From assembly GCF_002937115.1 (NCBI RefSeq), contig NZ_NHRY01000053.1:1-32554 (forward strand): a stretch of DNA of 32,554 nt, given 5' to 3'. The notes under the pieces are model-generated. The model was not told where the DNA came from and ran no database searches. It saw only the letters and a list, made by a program, of their open reading frames with translations. Source of the stretch: Rhodopila globiformis. GTDB taxonomy: Bacteria; Pseudomonadota; Alphaproteobacteria; Acetobacterales; Acetobacteraceae. Position numbers and translations under genes: made by a program. Of the stretch, positions 15,453-24,830 are shown piece by piece (position 1 is the first letter of the stretch; every line of letters starts with the position of its first letter).

Positions 15453-15504
15453 CCTCGACCCCAGGGACCTCGACCCCAAGGGTCTCGACAAAGGGGCCTC
15501 GACC
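15453..15504. repeat. 15-bp tandem repeat, 3.5 units, in the rpsK-rpoA spacer
   Basis: The units CCTCGACCCCAGGGA, CCTCGACCCCAAGGG, TCTCGACAAAGGGGC and a partial CTCGACC follow without gaps. They are non-coding and sit in the transcribed leader of rpoA. A CGGCCG hairpin (15519-15538, 8-nt loop) follows on the rpsK side. Confidence 0.85.
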
Positions 15505-15552
15505 AGTTGCCAGCGCACCGGCCGGAGCAAACCGGCCGATACGGGAAAACCT

Positions 15553-15948
15553 TCAGACGCGGCGGCGCTTCCGCGGACGGCAGCCGTTGTGCGGGATCGG
15601 CGTCATGTCACGGATGGTGGAGACGGCGAAGCCAACCGCCTGCAGCGCCCGCAGCGCGCTCTCGCGGCCCGAGCCGGGGCCGCTGACCTCGATCTCCAGC
15701 GTCTCCATGCCGTGGTCCCGCGCCTTTCGGCCGGCATCCTCGGCGGCGACCTGCGCCGCATACGGCGTTGACTTCCGGCTGCCCTTGAAGCCCTGGCTGC
15801 CGGCCGACGACCACGCGATCGCATTGCCCTGCGCGTCCGTGATGGTGATCACGGTGTTGTTGAACGTCGCGGCAACATGCGCCACGCCAGCGATGATGTT
15901 CTTCCGTTCCTTGCGGCGCGGCCGGGCGGATGCGGCGGGTTTCGCCAT
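15553..15948 (-). CDS. rpsK: 30S ribosomal protein S11
   Basis: 131 residues with the typical [22 protein letters not shown] and [13 protein letters not shown] segments and the basic C terminus [13 protein letters not shown] that contacts the 30S platform and mRNA exit region. AGGATC before the ATG serves as ribosome-binding site. It is the second gene after the rpsM promoter. rpsD does not follow, which is the normal alphaproteobacterial arrangement. Confidence 0.98.
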   Translation of the reverse strand: MAKPAASARPRRKERKNIIAGVAHVAATFNNTVITITDAQGNAIAWSSAGSQGFKGSRKSTPYAAQVAAEDAGRKARDHGMETLEIEVSGPGSGRESALRALQAVGFAVSTIRDMTPIPHNGCRPRKRRRV

Positions 15949-16032
15949 GAGTCTTGATCCTGCTTCAACTGCTGGCCGCGCCGGTGGGCGGCGCGGCGGA
16001 ATAAATCCGAATAACGAGGCGGAGACGCCGGC

Positions 16033-16410
16033 CTACTTCGTGACCTTCTTCTTGCCGGCGATCGCCACGGCCTTGCCCTTGCGGGTGCGCGCATTGGTGT
16101 GCGTGCGCTGACCACGGACCGGCAGGCCACGGCGGTGCCGCAGGCCGCGGTAGCAGCCCAGGTCCATCAGCCGCTTGATGTTCATCGAGACTTCACGCCG
16201 AAGGTCACCCTCCACGCGATAGTCACGGTCGATCAATTCGCGGATGCGGAGGATTTCCTCATCCGAAAGCTGGTTGACGCGACGATCATCCGGAATGTTA
16301 AGCTTCTGGCAGATTTCAGCCGCCTTGGTCGGGCCAATGCCATAGATATAGCGAAGGCTGATCGTCACTCGCTTGTTCGTCGGGATGTTCACGCCGGCAA
16401 TACGCGCCAC
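16033..16410 (-). CDS. rpsM: 30S ribosomal protein S13 (GTG start)
   Basis: 125 residues, full length: [14 protein letters not shown], the helix-two-turn-helix region [14 protein letters not shown], and the basic tail [23 protein letters not shown] that reaches the P-site tRNA. S13 forms bridges to the 50S head. The start codon is GTG at 16410, preceded by GGAGA. First gene of the alpha block, with its own promoter and a structured leader of about 100 nt upstream. Confidence 0.98.
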   Translation of the reverse strand: MARIAGVNIPTNKRVTISLRYIYGIGPTKAAEICQKLNIPDDRRVNQLSDEEILRIRELIDRDYRVEGDLRREVSMNIKRLMDLGCYRGLRHRRGLPVRGQRTHTNARTRKGKAVAIAGKKKVTK

Positions 16411-16488
16411 GCTGGTTCTCCTGTCGCCCGGTCGGTTCCGGACCCATACCTGCCCCGAGAGGGCTGAAATACGCGCATGCGACGCGAA

Positions 16489-16516
16489 ACCCCATATGGG
16501 GTCGCGCCGGAGCGCG
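16489..16516 (-). promoter_or_regulatory. Palindromic leader of the rpsM operon
   Basis: ACCCCATATGGGGT (16489-16502) is a perfect 14-bp palindrome, and CGCGC-cgga-GCGCG (16503-16516) a 5-bp hairpin next to it. Both lie just downstream of the -10 box, at or after the expected transcription start and before the GTG of rpsM. The position fits a translational-feedback leader or an operator; which one cannot be told from sequence. Confidence 0.4.
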
Positions 16517-16518
16517 GG

Positions 16519-16546
16519 ACTATAGTTTCCGCGCCGCAGGAGTCAA
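16519..16546 (-). promoter_or_regulatory. Sigma-70-like promoter for rpsM-rpsK-rpoA-rplQ
   Basis: On the minus strand a -35 TTGACT (16541-16546) and a -10 TATAGT (16519-16524) are separated by 16 nt. The position, in the 189-bp gap between adk and rpsM, is where the alpha operon promoter is expected. Confidence 0.7.
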
Positions 16547-16582
16547 CGAAGACTTATCAACTCTGCGTGAGGAACTCAACAT

Positions 16583-16622
16583 CTCTTCCCGAGCGGAATT
16601 CAACCTTCCTTTCCGGGAAGAG
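16583..16622 (-). other. 9-bp stem spanning the adk stop codon
   Basis: CTCTTCCCG (16583-16591) is perfectly complementary to CGGGAAGAG (16614-16622), and the adk stop (16600-16602) lies in the 22-nt loop. No U tract follows on the minus strand, so it is more likely an mRNA 3'-end stabiliser or a weak terminator than a standard intrinsic terminator. Confidence 0.4.
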
Positions 16623-17265
16623 TGGCCAGCACTGCCTCGATCTGACGTGTCACGTCGTCGATCTCGGCCATGCCGTCCACCGTGCGCAGGATGCCCGTCC
16701 CCGCATAGTGCGGGATGATCGGCGCCGTCTGCTTGTGGTAGGCGGCCAGCCGCGCGCCTACGGTGTCACGGTTGTCATCGGCCCGGCGGGTGAACGCGGT
16801 GTTGCCACATACGTCGCAGACACCCGGCCTGGCCGGCTGCTTGAACGTATCGTGATAGCCCTCGCCGCATTTGGCGCAGGTGAAGCGGCCAGCGATGCGG
16901 TCGATCAGCGCGTCATCGTCCACCTTCAGCTCGATCACCGCGTCCAGGTTCAGGCCGCGGCCGGCCAGCATTTTGTCCAGCGCCTCGGCCTGCGGCACGG
17001 TGCGCGGGAAGCCGTCCAGGATGAAGCCGTTCTTCGCGTCGGCCTTGTCCAGGCGCAAGGCCAGCATGCGGACCAGGATGTCGTCGGAGACGAGCTGCCC
17101 GGCCTCCATCACCGCCTTGGCTTCCTGCCCGATGGGCGAGCCGGCGGCGACCTCGGCACGCAGCATGTCGCCGGTCGAGATCTGCACGATCTTGTAGCGG
17201 TCCTCCAGGCGCTTGGCCTGGGTTCCCTTGCCCGCGCCAGGCGGGCCCAGAAGTATCAGTTTCAC
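16600..17265 (-). CDS. adk: Adenylate kinase, zinc-LID type (GTG start)
   Basis: 221 residues; catalyses ATP + AMP to 2 ADP. The P-loop is [10 protein letters not shown] (7-16), the AMP site is in [10 protein letters not shown] and DGFPRT (84-89). The LID has C130, C133, C150 and C153, a four-Cys zinc knuckle, so this is the long zinc-binding form that is not universal among Gram-negatives. RRADDN (160-165) carries the Arg residues that grip phosphate. The GTG start at 17265 overlaps the secY TGA by 4 nt, so translation is coupled to secY. Confidence 0.97.
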   Translation of the reverse strand: MKLILLGPPGAGKGTQAKRLEDRYKIVQISTGDMLRAEVAAGSPIGQEAKAVMEAGQLVSDDILVRMLALRLDKADAKNGFILDGFPRTVPQAEALDKMLAGRGLNLDAVIELKVDDDALIDRIAGRFTCAKCGEGYHDTFKQPARPGVCDVCGNTAFTRRADDNRDTVGARLAAYHKQTAPIIPHYAGTGILRTVDGMAEIDDVTRQIEAVLATLPGKEG

Positions 17266-18599
17266 CTACGCCCCTTTGCCCGGGTCTTTCGCATCAGACC
17301 CTCATATTGATGTGCCAGCAGATGCGACTGGATCTGCGTCACCGTATCCATGGTCACCGAAACCACGATCAGGATCGAGGTGCCGCCGAAATAGAACGGC
17401 AGGCCATAGTCGGTGATCAGGATTTCCGGCAGCAGGCAGATGATCACCAGATAGATGCCGCCCAGGGTGGTCAGGCGGGTCAGAATCCGGTCGAAATACT
17501 CCGAGGTCGCGCTGCCAGGGCGGATTCCGGGAATGAACCCGCCGTATTTCTTCAGGTTGTCCGCCGTCTCCTCGGGATTGAACACCACGGCGGTATAGAA
17601 GTACGAGAAGAAGATGATCATCCCCGCGTACATCGCCATGTACAGCGGCTGCCCGTGCGCCAACTGGCCGGCGATAAACTGCACCCAGCCCGGGGCGTTG
17701 GTCGCGAAGCCCGCGATGGTCGCCGGCAGCAGCAGGATCGAGCTGGCGAAAATCGGCGGAATCACGCCCGAGGTGTTGATCTTCAGCGGGATATGCGTGG
17801 TGTCGCCGCCGAACATGCGGTTGCCGACCTGGCGTTTCGGATATTGCACCGGGACCCGCCGCGCCGCCCGCTCAATGAAGACGATCACGCCGACGGTCAC
17901 CACCGCGATGACCAGGAACAGCAGGATGAAGAACGGCGACAGCGCGCCGGTCCGGCCGAGTTCCAGCATCGAGGCGAAAGCGCTGGGCAGGTTGGCGACG
18001 ATGCCCGCCATGATGATCAGGCTGGTGCCGTTGCCGATGCCGCGGGCGGTGATCTGCTCGCCGACCCACATCAGGAACATGGTGCCGCCGACCAGGCTGA
18101 TGACGCAGGAGAAGCGGAAGAACCAGCCGGGATCGATGACCGCCGCGCCGAAGCTGCCGTGCATGCTCTCCAGCCCGATGGAAATGCCGTAGGACTGGAA
18201 TGTGGCGATCAGCACCGTCAGGTAGCGGGTGTACTGGTTCAGCTTCTTGCGGCCGGACTCGCCTTCCTTCTTCAGCGCCTCCAGCGTCGGCACCGCCGCC
18301 GTCATCAGCTGGATGATGATGCTGGCGCTGATATAGGGCATGATGTTCAGCGCGAAGATGGTCATCCGCCGCAGCGCGCCGCCGGTGAACATGTCGAACA
18401 TGCCCAGGACGCCGCCGCCGTGCTGCGCCATCATCTCACCCATCACCGCCGGATCGACGCCCGGCAGCGGGATGTAGGTGCCCAGCCGGTAGACGATCAG
18501 CGCACCGAGGGTGAACCAGATTCGCTGCTTGAGTTCGGTCGCCTTCGCAAAGACGCCCATATTCAGGTTGGCTGCGAGCTGTTCGGCAGCGGAGGCCAT
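17262..18599 (-). CDS. secY: Protein translocase subunit SecY
   Basis: 445 residues, the channel-forming inner-membrane subunit of SecYEG. Ten hydrophobic segments can be followed, beginning with [22 protein letters not shown]. The plug region lies in [28 protein letters not shown], and the cytoplasmic ribosome/SecA loop contains [15 protein letters not shown]. The C-terminal [14 protein letters not shown] is typical. AAGGG before the ATG supports the start. It follows rplO after 181 bp that carry a terminator-like structure. Confidence 0.98.
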   Translation of the reverse strand: MASAAEQLAANLNMGVFAKATELKQRIWFTLGALIVYRLGTYIPLPGVDPAVMGEMMAQHGGGVLGMFDMFTGGALRRMTIFALNIMPYISASIIIQLMTAAVPTLEALKKEGESGRKKLNQYTRYLTVLIATFQSYGISIGLESMHGSFGAAVIDPGWFFRFSCVISLVGGTMFLMWVGEQITARGIGNGTSLIIMAGIVANLPSAFASMLELGRTGALSPFFILLFLVIAVVTVGVIVFIERAARRVPVQYPKRQVGNRMFGGDTTHIPLKINTSGVIPPIFASSILLLPATIAGFATNAPGWVQFIAGQLAHGQPLYMAMYAGMIIFFSYFYTAVVFNPEETADNLKKYGGFIPGIRPGSATSEYFDRILTRLTTLGGIYLVIICLLPEILITDYGLPFYFGGTSILIVVSVTMDTVTQIQSHLLAHQYEGLMRKTRAKGRR

Positions 18600-18716
18600 G
18601 GGGGTTCCCTTTGTCGTCGCGCTCTATTGTCGGTCGGGGCGATAGGCCACGCAAGCCATTTGCCAATCTGTCATTTACCGGTCAGCCGATTGCCCATCCG
18701 GCGCCGGGACCGGAAA

Positions 18717-18764
18717 AGGCGAAAGCCACGCGTGCCGGAAACGGCATCTGCGCGGCTTTCGCCT
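18717..18764 (-). terminator. Nested hairpin with U tract between rplO and secY
   Basis: AGGCGAAAGCC (18717-18727) pairs perfectly with GGCTTTCGCCT (18754-18764). Its loop contains a second hairpin, GCCG-GAAA-CGGC (18734-18745). Read on the minus strand the stem ends in CCTTTTCC. It looks like an attenuator or partial terminator inside the spc block, which would lower secY-adk relative to upstream ribosomal genes. Confidence 0.5.
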
Positions 18765-18780
18765 CAGCATGAATCCGGCC

Positions 18781-19272
18781 TCAGGCTTCAGCCGTCGCCT
18801 CCGGCTTCGGCGCCACAGTCGTGGTCACGCTACCGCCTGCCTGCTCCACCGCCGCCTTCGCCGTCGCCGAGGCGCCGGACACGGTGATGGTGATCGCGCG
18901 GCTGATCGAGCCCTCGCCCAGCAGCCGCACGCCGTCGCGCCGGTCGGACGCCAGGCCCGCGGCAATCAGCGTCGCCTCGGTGATCGGCTGCCCGGCGTCG
19001 ATCTTGCCGGCGGCGATCGCCTTGTCCAGCGTGCCCAGGTTCACCGGCGCGTATTCCTTGCGGAACAGGTTGTTGAACCCGCGCTTCGGCAGGCGGCGGT
19101 AGATCGGCATCTGGCCGCCTTCGAAGCCGTTCAGCGCCACGCCTTCGCGTGCCTTCTGGCCCTTGACGCCCTTGCCCGAGGTCTTGCCCTTGCCCGAGCC
19201 GATGCCGCGGCCGAGCCGCTTCGACTTCAGGCGCGCGCCCGGGTTGTCGCGCAGTTCGTTCAGAATGCCCAT
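18781..19272 (-). CDS. rplO: 50S ribosomal protein L15
   Basis: 163 residues: the Gly/Arg-rich N terminus ([24 protein letters not shown], split here as the rRNA-penetrating extension) and the globular domain [22 protein letters not shown] segment are present. The C terminus has an extra Ala/Glu-rich tail ([11 protein letters not shown]). One base separates it from rpmD. Confidence 0.96.
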   Translation of the reverse strand: MGILNELRDNPGARLKSKRLGRGIGSGKGKTSGKGVKGQKAREGVALNGFEGGQMPIYRRLPKRGFNNLFRKEYAPVNLGTLDKAIAAGKIDAGQPITEATLIAAGLASDRRDGVRLLGEGSISRAITITVSGASATAKAAVEQAGGSVTTTVAPKPEATAEA

Positions 19273-19273
19273 G

Positions 19274-19456
19274 TCAGGACAGCTCCTCGACCTTGATCAG
19301 GTGAGCCACCTTGCGGATCATGCCGCGGGCCGAAGGGGTGTCCTCCAGCTCGCGCGAGCGCCACATCTTGTTCAGGCCCAGGCCGATCAGGGTTTCCTTC
19401 TGCCCCGGCTTGCGGCCGATGGGCGAGTGGATCTGGGTGACGCGTACCTTAGGCAT
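19274..19456 (-). CDS. rpmD: 50S ribosomal protein L30
   Basis: 60 residues, the usual bacterial length; the pattern [22 protein letters not shown] and the closing [15 protein letters not shown] are diagnostic. Its start overlaps the end of rpsE by 8 nt, so it is translationally coupled. Confidence 0.96.
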   Translation of the reverse strand: MPKVRVTQIHSPIGRKPGQKETLIGLGLNKMWRSRELEDTPSARGMIRKVAHLIKVEELS

Positions 19457-20060
19457 TGGGCTGGGCCTCCTGCGGCGGCTGCGCCGGCGCGTGCTGCTCG
19501 CGGCGGCCGAACAGCTCCGGCACCTTCTTGCCGCGGCGCGTGGCGACCGAGCGCGGGCTGGCCACCTTGTGCAGCGCGGCGAACGTCGCCTTCACCATGT
19601 TATGCGGGTTGCGGCTGCCCAGGCTCTTGGCGACCACGTCGCCGATGCCCAGCGTCTCGAACACCGCGCGCAGCGGACCGCCGGCGATGATGCCCGTGCC
19701 CGCGGCGGCCGAGCGGAGCACGACGGTGCCGGCGCCGAAATGGCCCTCGACGTCGTGGTGCAGCGTGCGGCCTTCCTTCATCGGCACGCGGATCATACCG
19801 CGCTTGGCGCGTTCCGTGGCCTTGCGGATCGCCTCCGGCACCTCGCGCGCCTTGCCGGCGCCGTAGCCGACGCGGCCCTTCTGGTCGCCCACCACCACCA
19901 GCGCGGCGAAGGCGAAGCGGCGGCCACCCTTCACGACCTTGGCGACACGGTTGATGGTCACCAGCTTGTCGATGATGCCGTCATCGGCCTCGCGATCGGG
20001 GCTGCGCTCGCGATCCCGTCCCCGGCCGCCACCGCCACCTTCTCTCGGTTCACGTGCCAT
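19449..20060 (-). CDS. rpsE: 30S ribosomal protein S5
   Basis: 203 residues. The double-stranded-RNA-like domain ([19 protein letters not shown]) and the C-terminal domain ([34 protein letters not shown]) are intact. S5 guards decoding fidelity at the mRNA entrance. The N terminus has about 30 extra basic and Gly-rich residues ([17 protein letters not shown]) common in alphaproteobacteria, and the tail is Gln/Pro/Ala-rich. Confidence 0.97.
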   Translation of the reverse strand: MAREPREGGGGGRGRDRERSPDREADDGIIDKLVTINRVAKVVKGGRRFAFAALVVVGDQKGRVGYGAGKAREVPEAIRKATERAKRGMIRVPMKEGRTLHHDVEGHFGAGTVVLRSAAAGTGIIAGGPLRAVFETLGIGDVVAKSLGSRNPHNMVKATFAALHKVASPRSVATRRGKKVPELFGRREQHAPAQPPQEAQPNA

Positions 20061-20072
20061 GAATGCGTCCCC

Positions 20073-20435
20073 TTAGAAATCCAGCCCGCCTTCGCGGGCG
20101 GCATCGGCAAGGGTCTTGACCCGGCCGTGATACAGATAAGCGCCGCGGTCGAAGACCACCTGCTTGACGCCGGCGGCCAGCGCCCGCTCGGCCACCAGCT
20201 TGCCGACGGCCGCCGCCGCGGCCTTGTCGGCCCCGGTCTTCAGCGTGCCCTTCAGGCTGGCATCCAGCGTCGAGGCGGAAGCGAGCGTATGCCCCTTCGC
20301 ATCGTCGATGACCTGGGCATAGATGTTCTGGCTCGAGCGGAACACCGACAGGCGCGGACGCCCGTATGCCTTCTGCCGAAGCTGGAAGCGGAGCCGCTCG
20401 GCGCGGCGTGCGGCGAGGTCCTGTTTGGCGCTCAT
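20073..20435 (-). CDS. rplR: 50S ribosomal protein L18
   Basis: 120 residues, standard length; [20 protein letters not shown] and the C-terminal [26 protein letters not shown] identify the 5S rRNA-binding protein. It begins inside the last codons of rplF (4-nt overlap). Confidence 0.97.
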   Translation of the reverse strand: MSAKQDLAARRAERLRFQLRQKAYGRPRLSVFRSSQNIYAQVIDDAKGHTLASASTLDASLKGTLKTGADKAAAAAVGKLVAERALAAGVKQVVFDRGAYLYHGRVKTLADAAREGGLDF

Positions 20436-20965
20436 TTCTTCTTGCCTTCCTTGCGCCGGATGGTCTCGTCGGTGTAGCGCGCGCCCTTGCCCTTGTAGGG
20501 CTCAGGCGGACGGAACGCCCGGATCTCCGAGGCGACCTGGCCGACCAGGCGCTTGTCCACGCCCTCGACCTTGATTGCAGTGGGACGCTCGCAGGTGATT
20601 TTGATGCCTTCCGGCACCGGATAGACCACCGGATGCGAGAAGCCCAGGTTGATCTCCAGGTTCTTGCCCTGCACCGCGGCGCGATAGCCGGTGCCGGTGA
20701 TTTCCAGCGAGCGGCTGTAGCCCACCGACACGCCCTTCACCATATTGGCGATCAGCGCCCGCGTGGTGCCCCACATCATGCGGTCCTGGGTTTGCTGGCT
20801 GTTCGGCTGCACGGTGACCTTGTTGCCGTCAACCGTAGCCTTCACCCGCTCGCTCAGCGGCAGCGTCAGCTCACCGAGCTTGCCCTTGGCGGTCAGAACA
20901 CCGCCGGCGATGGCAACCTGCACACCGGCGGGGATCTCGACCGGATATTTTCCGACCCGTGACAT
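20432..20965 (-). CDS. rplF: 50S ribosomal protein L6
   Basis: 177 residues; [16 protein letters not shown] starts the first of two repeated folds, and the C-terminal [20 protein letters not shown] is the conserved rRNA-binding end near the factor-binding centre. It overlaps rplR by 4 nt and lies 12 bp after rpsH. Confidence 0.97.
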   Translation of the reverse strand: MSRVGKYPVEIPAGVQVAIAGGVLTAKGKLGELTLPLSERVKATVDGNKVTVQPNSQQTQDRMMWGTTRALIANMVKGVSVGYSRSLEITGTGYRAAVQGKNLEINLGFSHPVVYPVPEGIKITCERPTAIKVEGVDKRLVGQVASEIRAFRPPEPYKGKGARYTDETIRRKEGKKK

Positions 20966-20977
20966 ACCCGCTTCCCC

Positions 20978-21376
20978 TTAGAACACGCGGCAGAGGACTT
21001 CGCCGCCAACGTTGGCGGCGCGGGCCTCGGCATCGCTCATCACGCCGCGCGGCGTGGACAGGATGGAAATGCCCAGGCCGGCATAGACCCGGGGCAGTTC
21101 TTTGATCTTCGCATACACGCGGCGGCCGGGCTTGGAGACGCGGCTGATCTCCTTGATGACCGGCTCGCCTTCATTGTACTTCAGCTCGATGCGCAGGTTG
21201 GCGACGCCGGGGCGCACTTCCTCGGCGGCGAAGCCGCGGATGTAGCCCTCACGCTTCAGCACGTTCAGCACATTGGCCCGCAGCTTCGACGCCGGCGCCA
21301 GGCACACGGAGTGCCGCGCGCGCTGCGCGTTGCGGATGCGGGTCAGCATATCCCCCAAGGGATCGGACATTGACAT
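20978..21376 (-). CDS. rpsH: 30S ribosomal protein S8
   Basis: 132 residues; [14 protein letters not shown] and the closing [16 protein letters not shown]...GGEVLCRVF are typical. S8 binds helix 21 of 16S rRNA and in E. coli represses the spc operon by binding its mRNA. Two Met codons (21376 and 21370) could serve as start. Confidence 0.97.
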   Translation of the reverse strand: MSMSDPLGDMLTRIRNAQRARHSVCLAPASKLRANVLNVLKREGYIRGFAAEEVRPGVANLRIELKYNEGEPVIKEISRVSKPGRRVYAKIKELPRVYAGLGISILSTPRGVMSDAEARAANVGGEVLCRVF

Positions 21377-21388
21377 CGTGTCGTTCCC

Positions 21389-21694
21389 TTACCAGCTCGC
21401 CTTGACCATGCCCGGGATCTGCCCGGAACTGGCCAGATCGCGCAGGGCGATGCGGCAGATCTTGAACTTGCGATAGTTCCCGCGTGAGCGGCCGGTCAGT
21501 TCGCAGCGCAGGCGGACGCGGACTTCCGCGCCGTTGCGCGGCAGCTGCGCCAGCTTGAGCGAGGCGTTGAAGCGGTCCTCGACCGGCAGAGTCCGGTCCA
21601 TCAGGACGTCCTTCAGGGCCTGGCGCTTCGACTTGTCGCGCTTGGCCAGCCTCTCTCGCTTCGCGTTGCGGTTGACCTGGGAAATCTTGGCCAT
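21389..21694 (-). CDS. rpsN: 30S ribosomal protein S14 (zinc-free type)
   Basis: 101 residues: [16 protein letters not shown] through [34 protein letters not shown]. It lacks the paired CxxC motifs of the short zinc form, so it is the long zinc-independent type. The start at 21694 follows GGAGGATCTAAACAGG; the open frame up to 21757 is spacer after rplE. Confidence 0.97.
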   Translation of the reverse strand: MAKISQVNRNAKRERLAKRDKSKRQALKDVLMDRTLPVEDRFNASLKLAQLPRNGAEVRVRLRCELTGRSRGNYRKFKICRIALRDLASSGQIPGMVKASW

Positions 21695-21761
21695 CCTGTT
21701 TAGATCCTCCGGAACCTTCGATCCCGCGGACAAGCCGGGGGACAGTGGTTTTCCCAAATAC

Positions 21762-22457
21762 TCAGTTGGCGAAAGGTAGGTCGAAAGCCTTCAGCAGGGC
21801 CTTCGCCTCGGCGTCGGTCTTCGCGCTGGTCACGAACTGGATGTCCATGCCGCGGACATCATCCACCCGGTCGTAGTTGATCTCCGGGAAGATGATCTGC
21901 TCCTTCAGGCCCATGGCGAAGTTGCCGCGCCCGTCGAAGCCCTTGCCGGTGATGCCGCGGAAGTCGCGGACGCGCGGCAGGGCGATGGTGATCAGCCGGT
22001 CCATGAACTCATACATGCGCGCCTTGCGGAGCGTGACCTTGCAGCCGATGGGCAGGCCCTTGCGGATCTTGAAGCCGGCGATCGCCTTCTTTGCCAGCGT
22101 CTTCACCGGCCGCTGGCCACTGATCGTCGTCAGCTCACCCACGGCTGCGTCGAGCTTCTTCTGGTCGCCCGTTGCCTCGCCGACGCCCATGTTGATGACG
22201 ATCTTCTCCAGCTTCGGCACCTGCATCTCGTTGCCGTAGCCGAACTCGGCGCGCAGTTTGGCGCGGATCTCCTCGCGGTACCGCTTCTGCAGGCGCGGCA
22301 TCTCCTCGGCGGACGCCTGGGGATTGTCCACGCCCGCGATGTCGATCCTGCGGGCTGCGCGCTGCGCCTCCTTGCCGGCCGGCGGGCCGCCGGCGCCGCG
22401 GGGGCCGGCCGTCTTGGCGGATGGCTTGCCGCCACCCTTGGTCTTGCTGCCGCTCAT
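21762..22457 (-). CDS. rplE: 50S ribosomal protein L5 with N-terminal extension
   Basis: 231 residues as read from ATG 22457, against about 180 for most L5. The conserved core begins near residue 53 ([16 protein letters not shown]) and is complete ([32 protein letters not shown]). Residues 1-52 are Gly/Ala/Lys/Arg/Pro-rich. GAGGCAAG precedes ATG 22457 and rplX ends only 10 bp away, so the long form is plausible. An alternative ATG at 22301 has GAGGAG immediately before it, too close for ideal initiation. L5 binds 5S rRNA and contacts P-site tRNA. Confidence 0.95.
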   Translation of the reverse strand: MSGSKTKGGGKPSAKTAGPRGAGGPPAGKEAQRAARRIDIAGVDNPQASAEEMPRLQKRYREEIRAKLRAEFGYGNEMQVPKLEKIVINMGVGEATGDQKKLDAAVGELTTISGQRPVKTLAKKAIAGFKIRKGLPIGCKVTLRKARMYEFMDRLITIALPRVRDFRGITGKGFDGRGNFAMGLKEQIIFPEINYDRVDDVRGMDIQFVTSAKTDAEAKALLKAFDLPFAN

Positions 22458-22467
22458 CGGACTTGCC

Positions 22468-22788
22468 TCAGCTTTCGATCACTTCGCCGGTCGCCTTGGC
22501 GACGCGAACTTTCCGGCCATCGTCCAGAATGCGGAACCCGACCTTGGTCGGCCTTTCGCTCCTGGGGTCGATCAGCTTCAGGTTGGACAGGTGGATCGCC
22601 GCCTCACGCTCAACGATGCCACCCGTCTGGTTGACGCCCGTCGGCTTCTGGTGGTGCCGGGCGATCGCCGCGCCGCGCACGACGGCGCGGTTGGCCGCGG
22701 GGATCACCTGCAGCACCTCGCCGCGCTGGCCCTTGCTCTTGCCGGTGGTCACCAGGACGATGTCGCCCTTGCGGATACGCGCGGCCAT
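22468..22788 (-). CDS. rplX: 50S ribosomal protein L24
   Basis: 106 residues; the KOW motif [19 protein letters not shown] near the N terminus and [18 protein letters not shown] identify this early-assembly protein at the tunnel exit. It overlaps rplN by one base. Confidence 0.97.
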   Translation of the reverse strand: MAARIRKGDIVLVTTGKSKGQRGEVLQVIPAANRAVVRGAAIARHHQKPTGVNQTGGIVEREAAIHLSNLKLIDPRSERPTKVGFRILDDGRKVRVAKATGEVIES

Positions 22789-23156
22789 TACAGCACCTCC
22801 GGCGCCAGCGAGATGATCTTCATGAACTTGCGCCCGCGCAGCTCACGCACCACCGGCCCGAAGATACGGGTGCCGATCGGCTCCTGCTGCTTGTTGATCA
22901 GCACGGCGGCGTTGCGGTCGAAGCGGATGGCGGACCCATCGGCCCGGCGCACCGGGAAGGCGGTGCGGACGATCACCGCCTGGTGCACGTCGCCCTTCTT
23001 CACCTTGCCGCGCGGGATGGCTTCCTTGATCGACACGACGATGACGTCGCCGACCGAGGCGGTCTTCCGCTTCGAGCCGCCGAGCACCTTGATGCACTGC
23101 ACGCGGCGCGCACCGGAGTTGTCGGCGACCTCGAGATTGGTTTCAACCTGGATCAT
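22788..23156 (-). CDS. rplN: 50S ribosomal protein L14
   Basis: 122 residues, invariant length. [34 protein letters not shown] and [13 protein letters not shown] are hallmark stretches of the protein forming bridges to 16S rRNA. It sits 12 bp after rpsQ. Confidence 0.98.
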   Translation of the reverse strand: MIQVETNLEVADNSGARRVQCIKVLGGSKRKTASVGDVIVVSIKEAIPRGKVKKGDVHQAVIVRTAFPVRRADGSAIRFDRNAAVLINKQQEPIGTRIFGPVVRELRGRKFMKIISLAPEVL

Positions 23157-23168
23157 GCTCCGTCCCCC

Positions 23169-23480
23169 TTACGCAACCGGCGCGGGCGGCGCGGGATGCG
23201 CTTCGGCGATCGCGACGGCATCGGCCGGGGCATCGCCGACGATCTGGCCGTTGCGCTCCAGCAGCATCCAGGTCTTCCGCTTGCTGATCGGCGGGCATTC
23301 GATAATGCGGACGAGGTCGCCGATCTTGCAGATGTTGCCTTCATCATGCGCCGCATACTTCTTCGAGCGGCGGATGAACTTCTTGTACAGCGGATGCATG
23401 ACCCGGCGATCGACAAGAACCGTGATGGTCTTGTCCATCTTGTCGCTGGTCACCCGTCCGGTCAGGACGCGCCTTGGCAT
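23169..23480 (-). CDS. rpsQ: 30S ribosomal protein S17 with C-terminal tail
   Basis: 103 residues. The OB-fold core ([25 protein letters not shown] split by [19 protein letters not shown]) is complete by about residue 80. The last 20 residues are an Ala/Pro-rich tail (ending APPAPVA) absent from E. coli S17. It follows rpmC by 12 bp. Confidence 0.96.
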   Translation of the reverse strand: MPRRVLTGRVTSDKMDKTITVLVDRRVMHPLYKKFIRRSKKYAAHDEGNICKIGDLVRIIECPPISKRKTWMLLERNGQIVGDAPADAVAIAEAHPAPPAPVA

Positions 23481-23492
23481 CGCCCTCTCTCC

Positions 23493-23717
23493 TTACGACT
23501 TGGCCGAGGCAGAGCGAGCTTTCTCTGCCTGGATGGTTTTGATGCGGGCGATCTCGCGGCGGCACTCACGCACCCGGCCGAGGCCTTCGTTCTGGCCGGT
23601 GGCGCGCTGGAAGCGCAGGTTGAACTGCTCCTTGCGCAGGTCCAGCAGCAGCGTGGACAGCTCATCCGGCGTCTTGGCGCGGATATCGGTGGCTTTATAC
23701 AGGGCGTTCTTGGCCAT
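23493..23717 (-). CDS. rpmC: 50S ribosomal protein L29
   Basis: 74 residues: [32 protein letters not shown] and [13 protein letters not shown] are the two-helix hairpin of L29 at the tunnel exit. The true start is ATG 23717, sharing one base with the rplP stop (TGATG); a longer frame upstream to 23942 is rplP read out of frame. Confidence 0.96.
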   Translation of the reverse strand: MAKNALYKATDIRAKTPDELSTLLLDLRKEQFNLRFQRATGQNEGLGRVRECRREIARIKTIQAEKARSASAKS

Positions 23718-24133
23718 CAGGCGTCTCCCATCCGCGCGATGAACTTGGTCCGGATGGGCAGCTTCGCGGCGCCCAGGGTCAGCGCCTCGCGTGCCAGTTC
23801 CGGCGCGACGCCGTCGATCTCGAACATGATGCGGCCCGGGGCGACGCGCGCGACCCAGTATTCCGGCGCCCCCTTGCCCGAGCCCATGCGGACTTCGGCC
23901 GGCTTGGTGGAGACCGGCACATCGGGGAAGATGCGGATCCACACGCGGCCGGTACGCCGCATCGCGCGGGTGATGGCGCGACGGGCGGACTCGATCTGCC
24001 GCGCGGTGATCCGCTCCGGCTCCAGGGCCTTCAGGCCATAGGTGCCGAAATTCAGCACCGTGCCGCCCTTGGAGACGCCGTGAATGCGGCCCTTGTGCTG
24101 CTTACGATACTTGGTGCGCTTCGGAGAAAGCAT
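23717..24133 (-). CDS. rplP: 50S ribosomal protein L16
   Basis: 138 residues; [33 protein letters not shown] and [16 protein letters not shown] are diagnostic of the protein that positions A-site tRNA near the peptidyl-transferase centre. Coupled to rpmC by a TGATG junction, 18 bp after rpsC. Confidence 0.98.
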   Translation of the reverse strand: MLSPKRTKYRKQHKGRIHGVSKGGTVLNFGTYGLKALEPERITARQIESARRAITRAMRRTGRVWIRIFPDVPVSTKPAEVRMGSGKGAPEYWVARVAPGRIMFEIDGVAPELAREALTLGAAKLPIRTKFIARMGDA

Positions 24134-24151
24134 CTGACTATACCAATCCCT

Positions 24152-24829
24152 TTACCGCTGCGGCGCCTGCTCGGCGGCCCTGCGGTCCTGCGCCATCGGG
24201 TCGTGGGCCATAATCTCGCCCTTGAACACCCAAACCTTCACGCCGCACGTGCCGTACGTCGTCTTGGCCGTGCCCTGGCCATAGTCGATGTCGGCGCGCA
24301 GCGTGTGCAGCGGCACCCGGCCCTCACGATACCATTCCACCCGGGCGATTTCCGCGCCGCCCAGCCGGCCGCCGCAGTTGATCCGGATGCCCTGGGCACC
24401 CAGGCGCATGGCCGACTGCACCGCGCGCTTCATGGCACGGCGGAACGCAACGCGGCGCTCCAGCTGCTGGGCGATGTTCTCGGCCACCAGGGTGGCGTCG
24501 ATCTCCGGCTTGCGGATTTCGACGATGTTCAGATTCACCTCGGCCTTGGCCATCTTGGTGAGATCCTTCTTCAGGCTCTCGATGTCCTGGCCCTTCTTGC
24601 CGATGACCACGCCCGGCCGCGCGGCATAGATCGTCACGCGCGGCTTCTTCGCCGGACGCTCGATCACCACGCGGGACACGCCGGCGCCCCGCAGGCGTTG
24701 GCGCAGGTGATTGCGCAGCTTGATGTCGTCGTGCAACAGCTTGGCATAGTCGGCGCCGGCGAACCAGCGGCTGTCCCAGGTGCGGTTGATGCCGACGCGG
24801 AGACCGATCGGATTGACTTTGTGACCCAT
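24152..24829 (-). CDS. rpsC: 30S ribosomal protein S3
   Basis: 225 residues; [21 protein letters not shown] opens it, the KH domain has the GKKG loop ([13 protein letters not shown]), and the C-terminal domain has [21 protein letters not shown]3 forms the mRNA-entry helicase site with S4 and S5. One base separates it from rplV. Confidence 0.98.
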   Translation of the reverse strand: MGHKVNPIGLRVGINRTWDSRWFAGADYAKLLHDDIKLRNHLRQRLRGAGVSRVVIERPAKKPRVTIYAARPGVVIGKKGQDIESLKKDLTKMAKAEVNLNIVEIRKPEIDATLVAENIAQQLERRVAFRRAMKRAVQSAMRLGAQGIRINCGGRLGGAEIARVEWYREGRVPLHTLRADIDYGQGTAKTTYGTCGVKVWVFKGEIMAHDPMAQDRRAAEQAPQR

Positions 24830-24830
24830 C

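Noticed and set aside
16411..16599. Small genes such as rpmJ or infA in the adk-rpsM gap
   Set aside because: No matching short protein in any frame; the gap is explained by promoter and leader.
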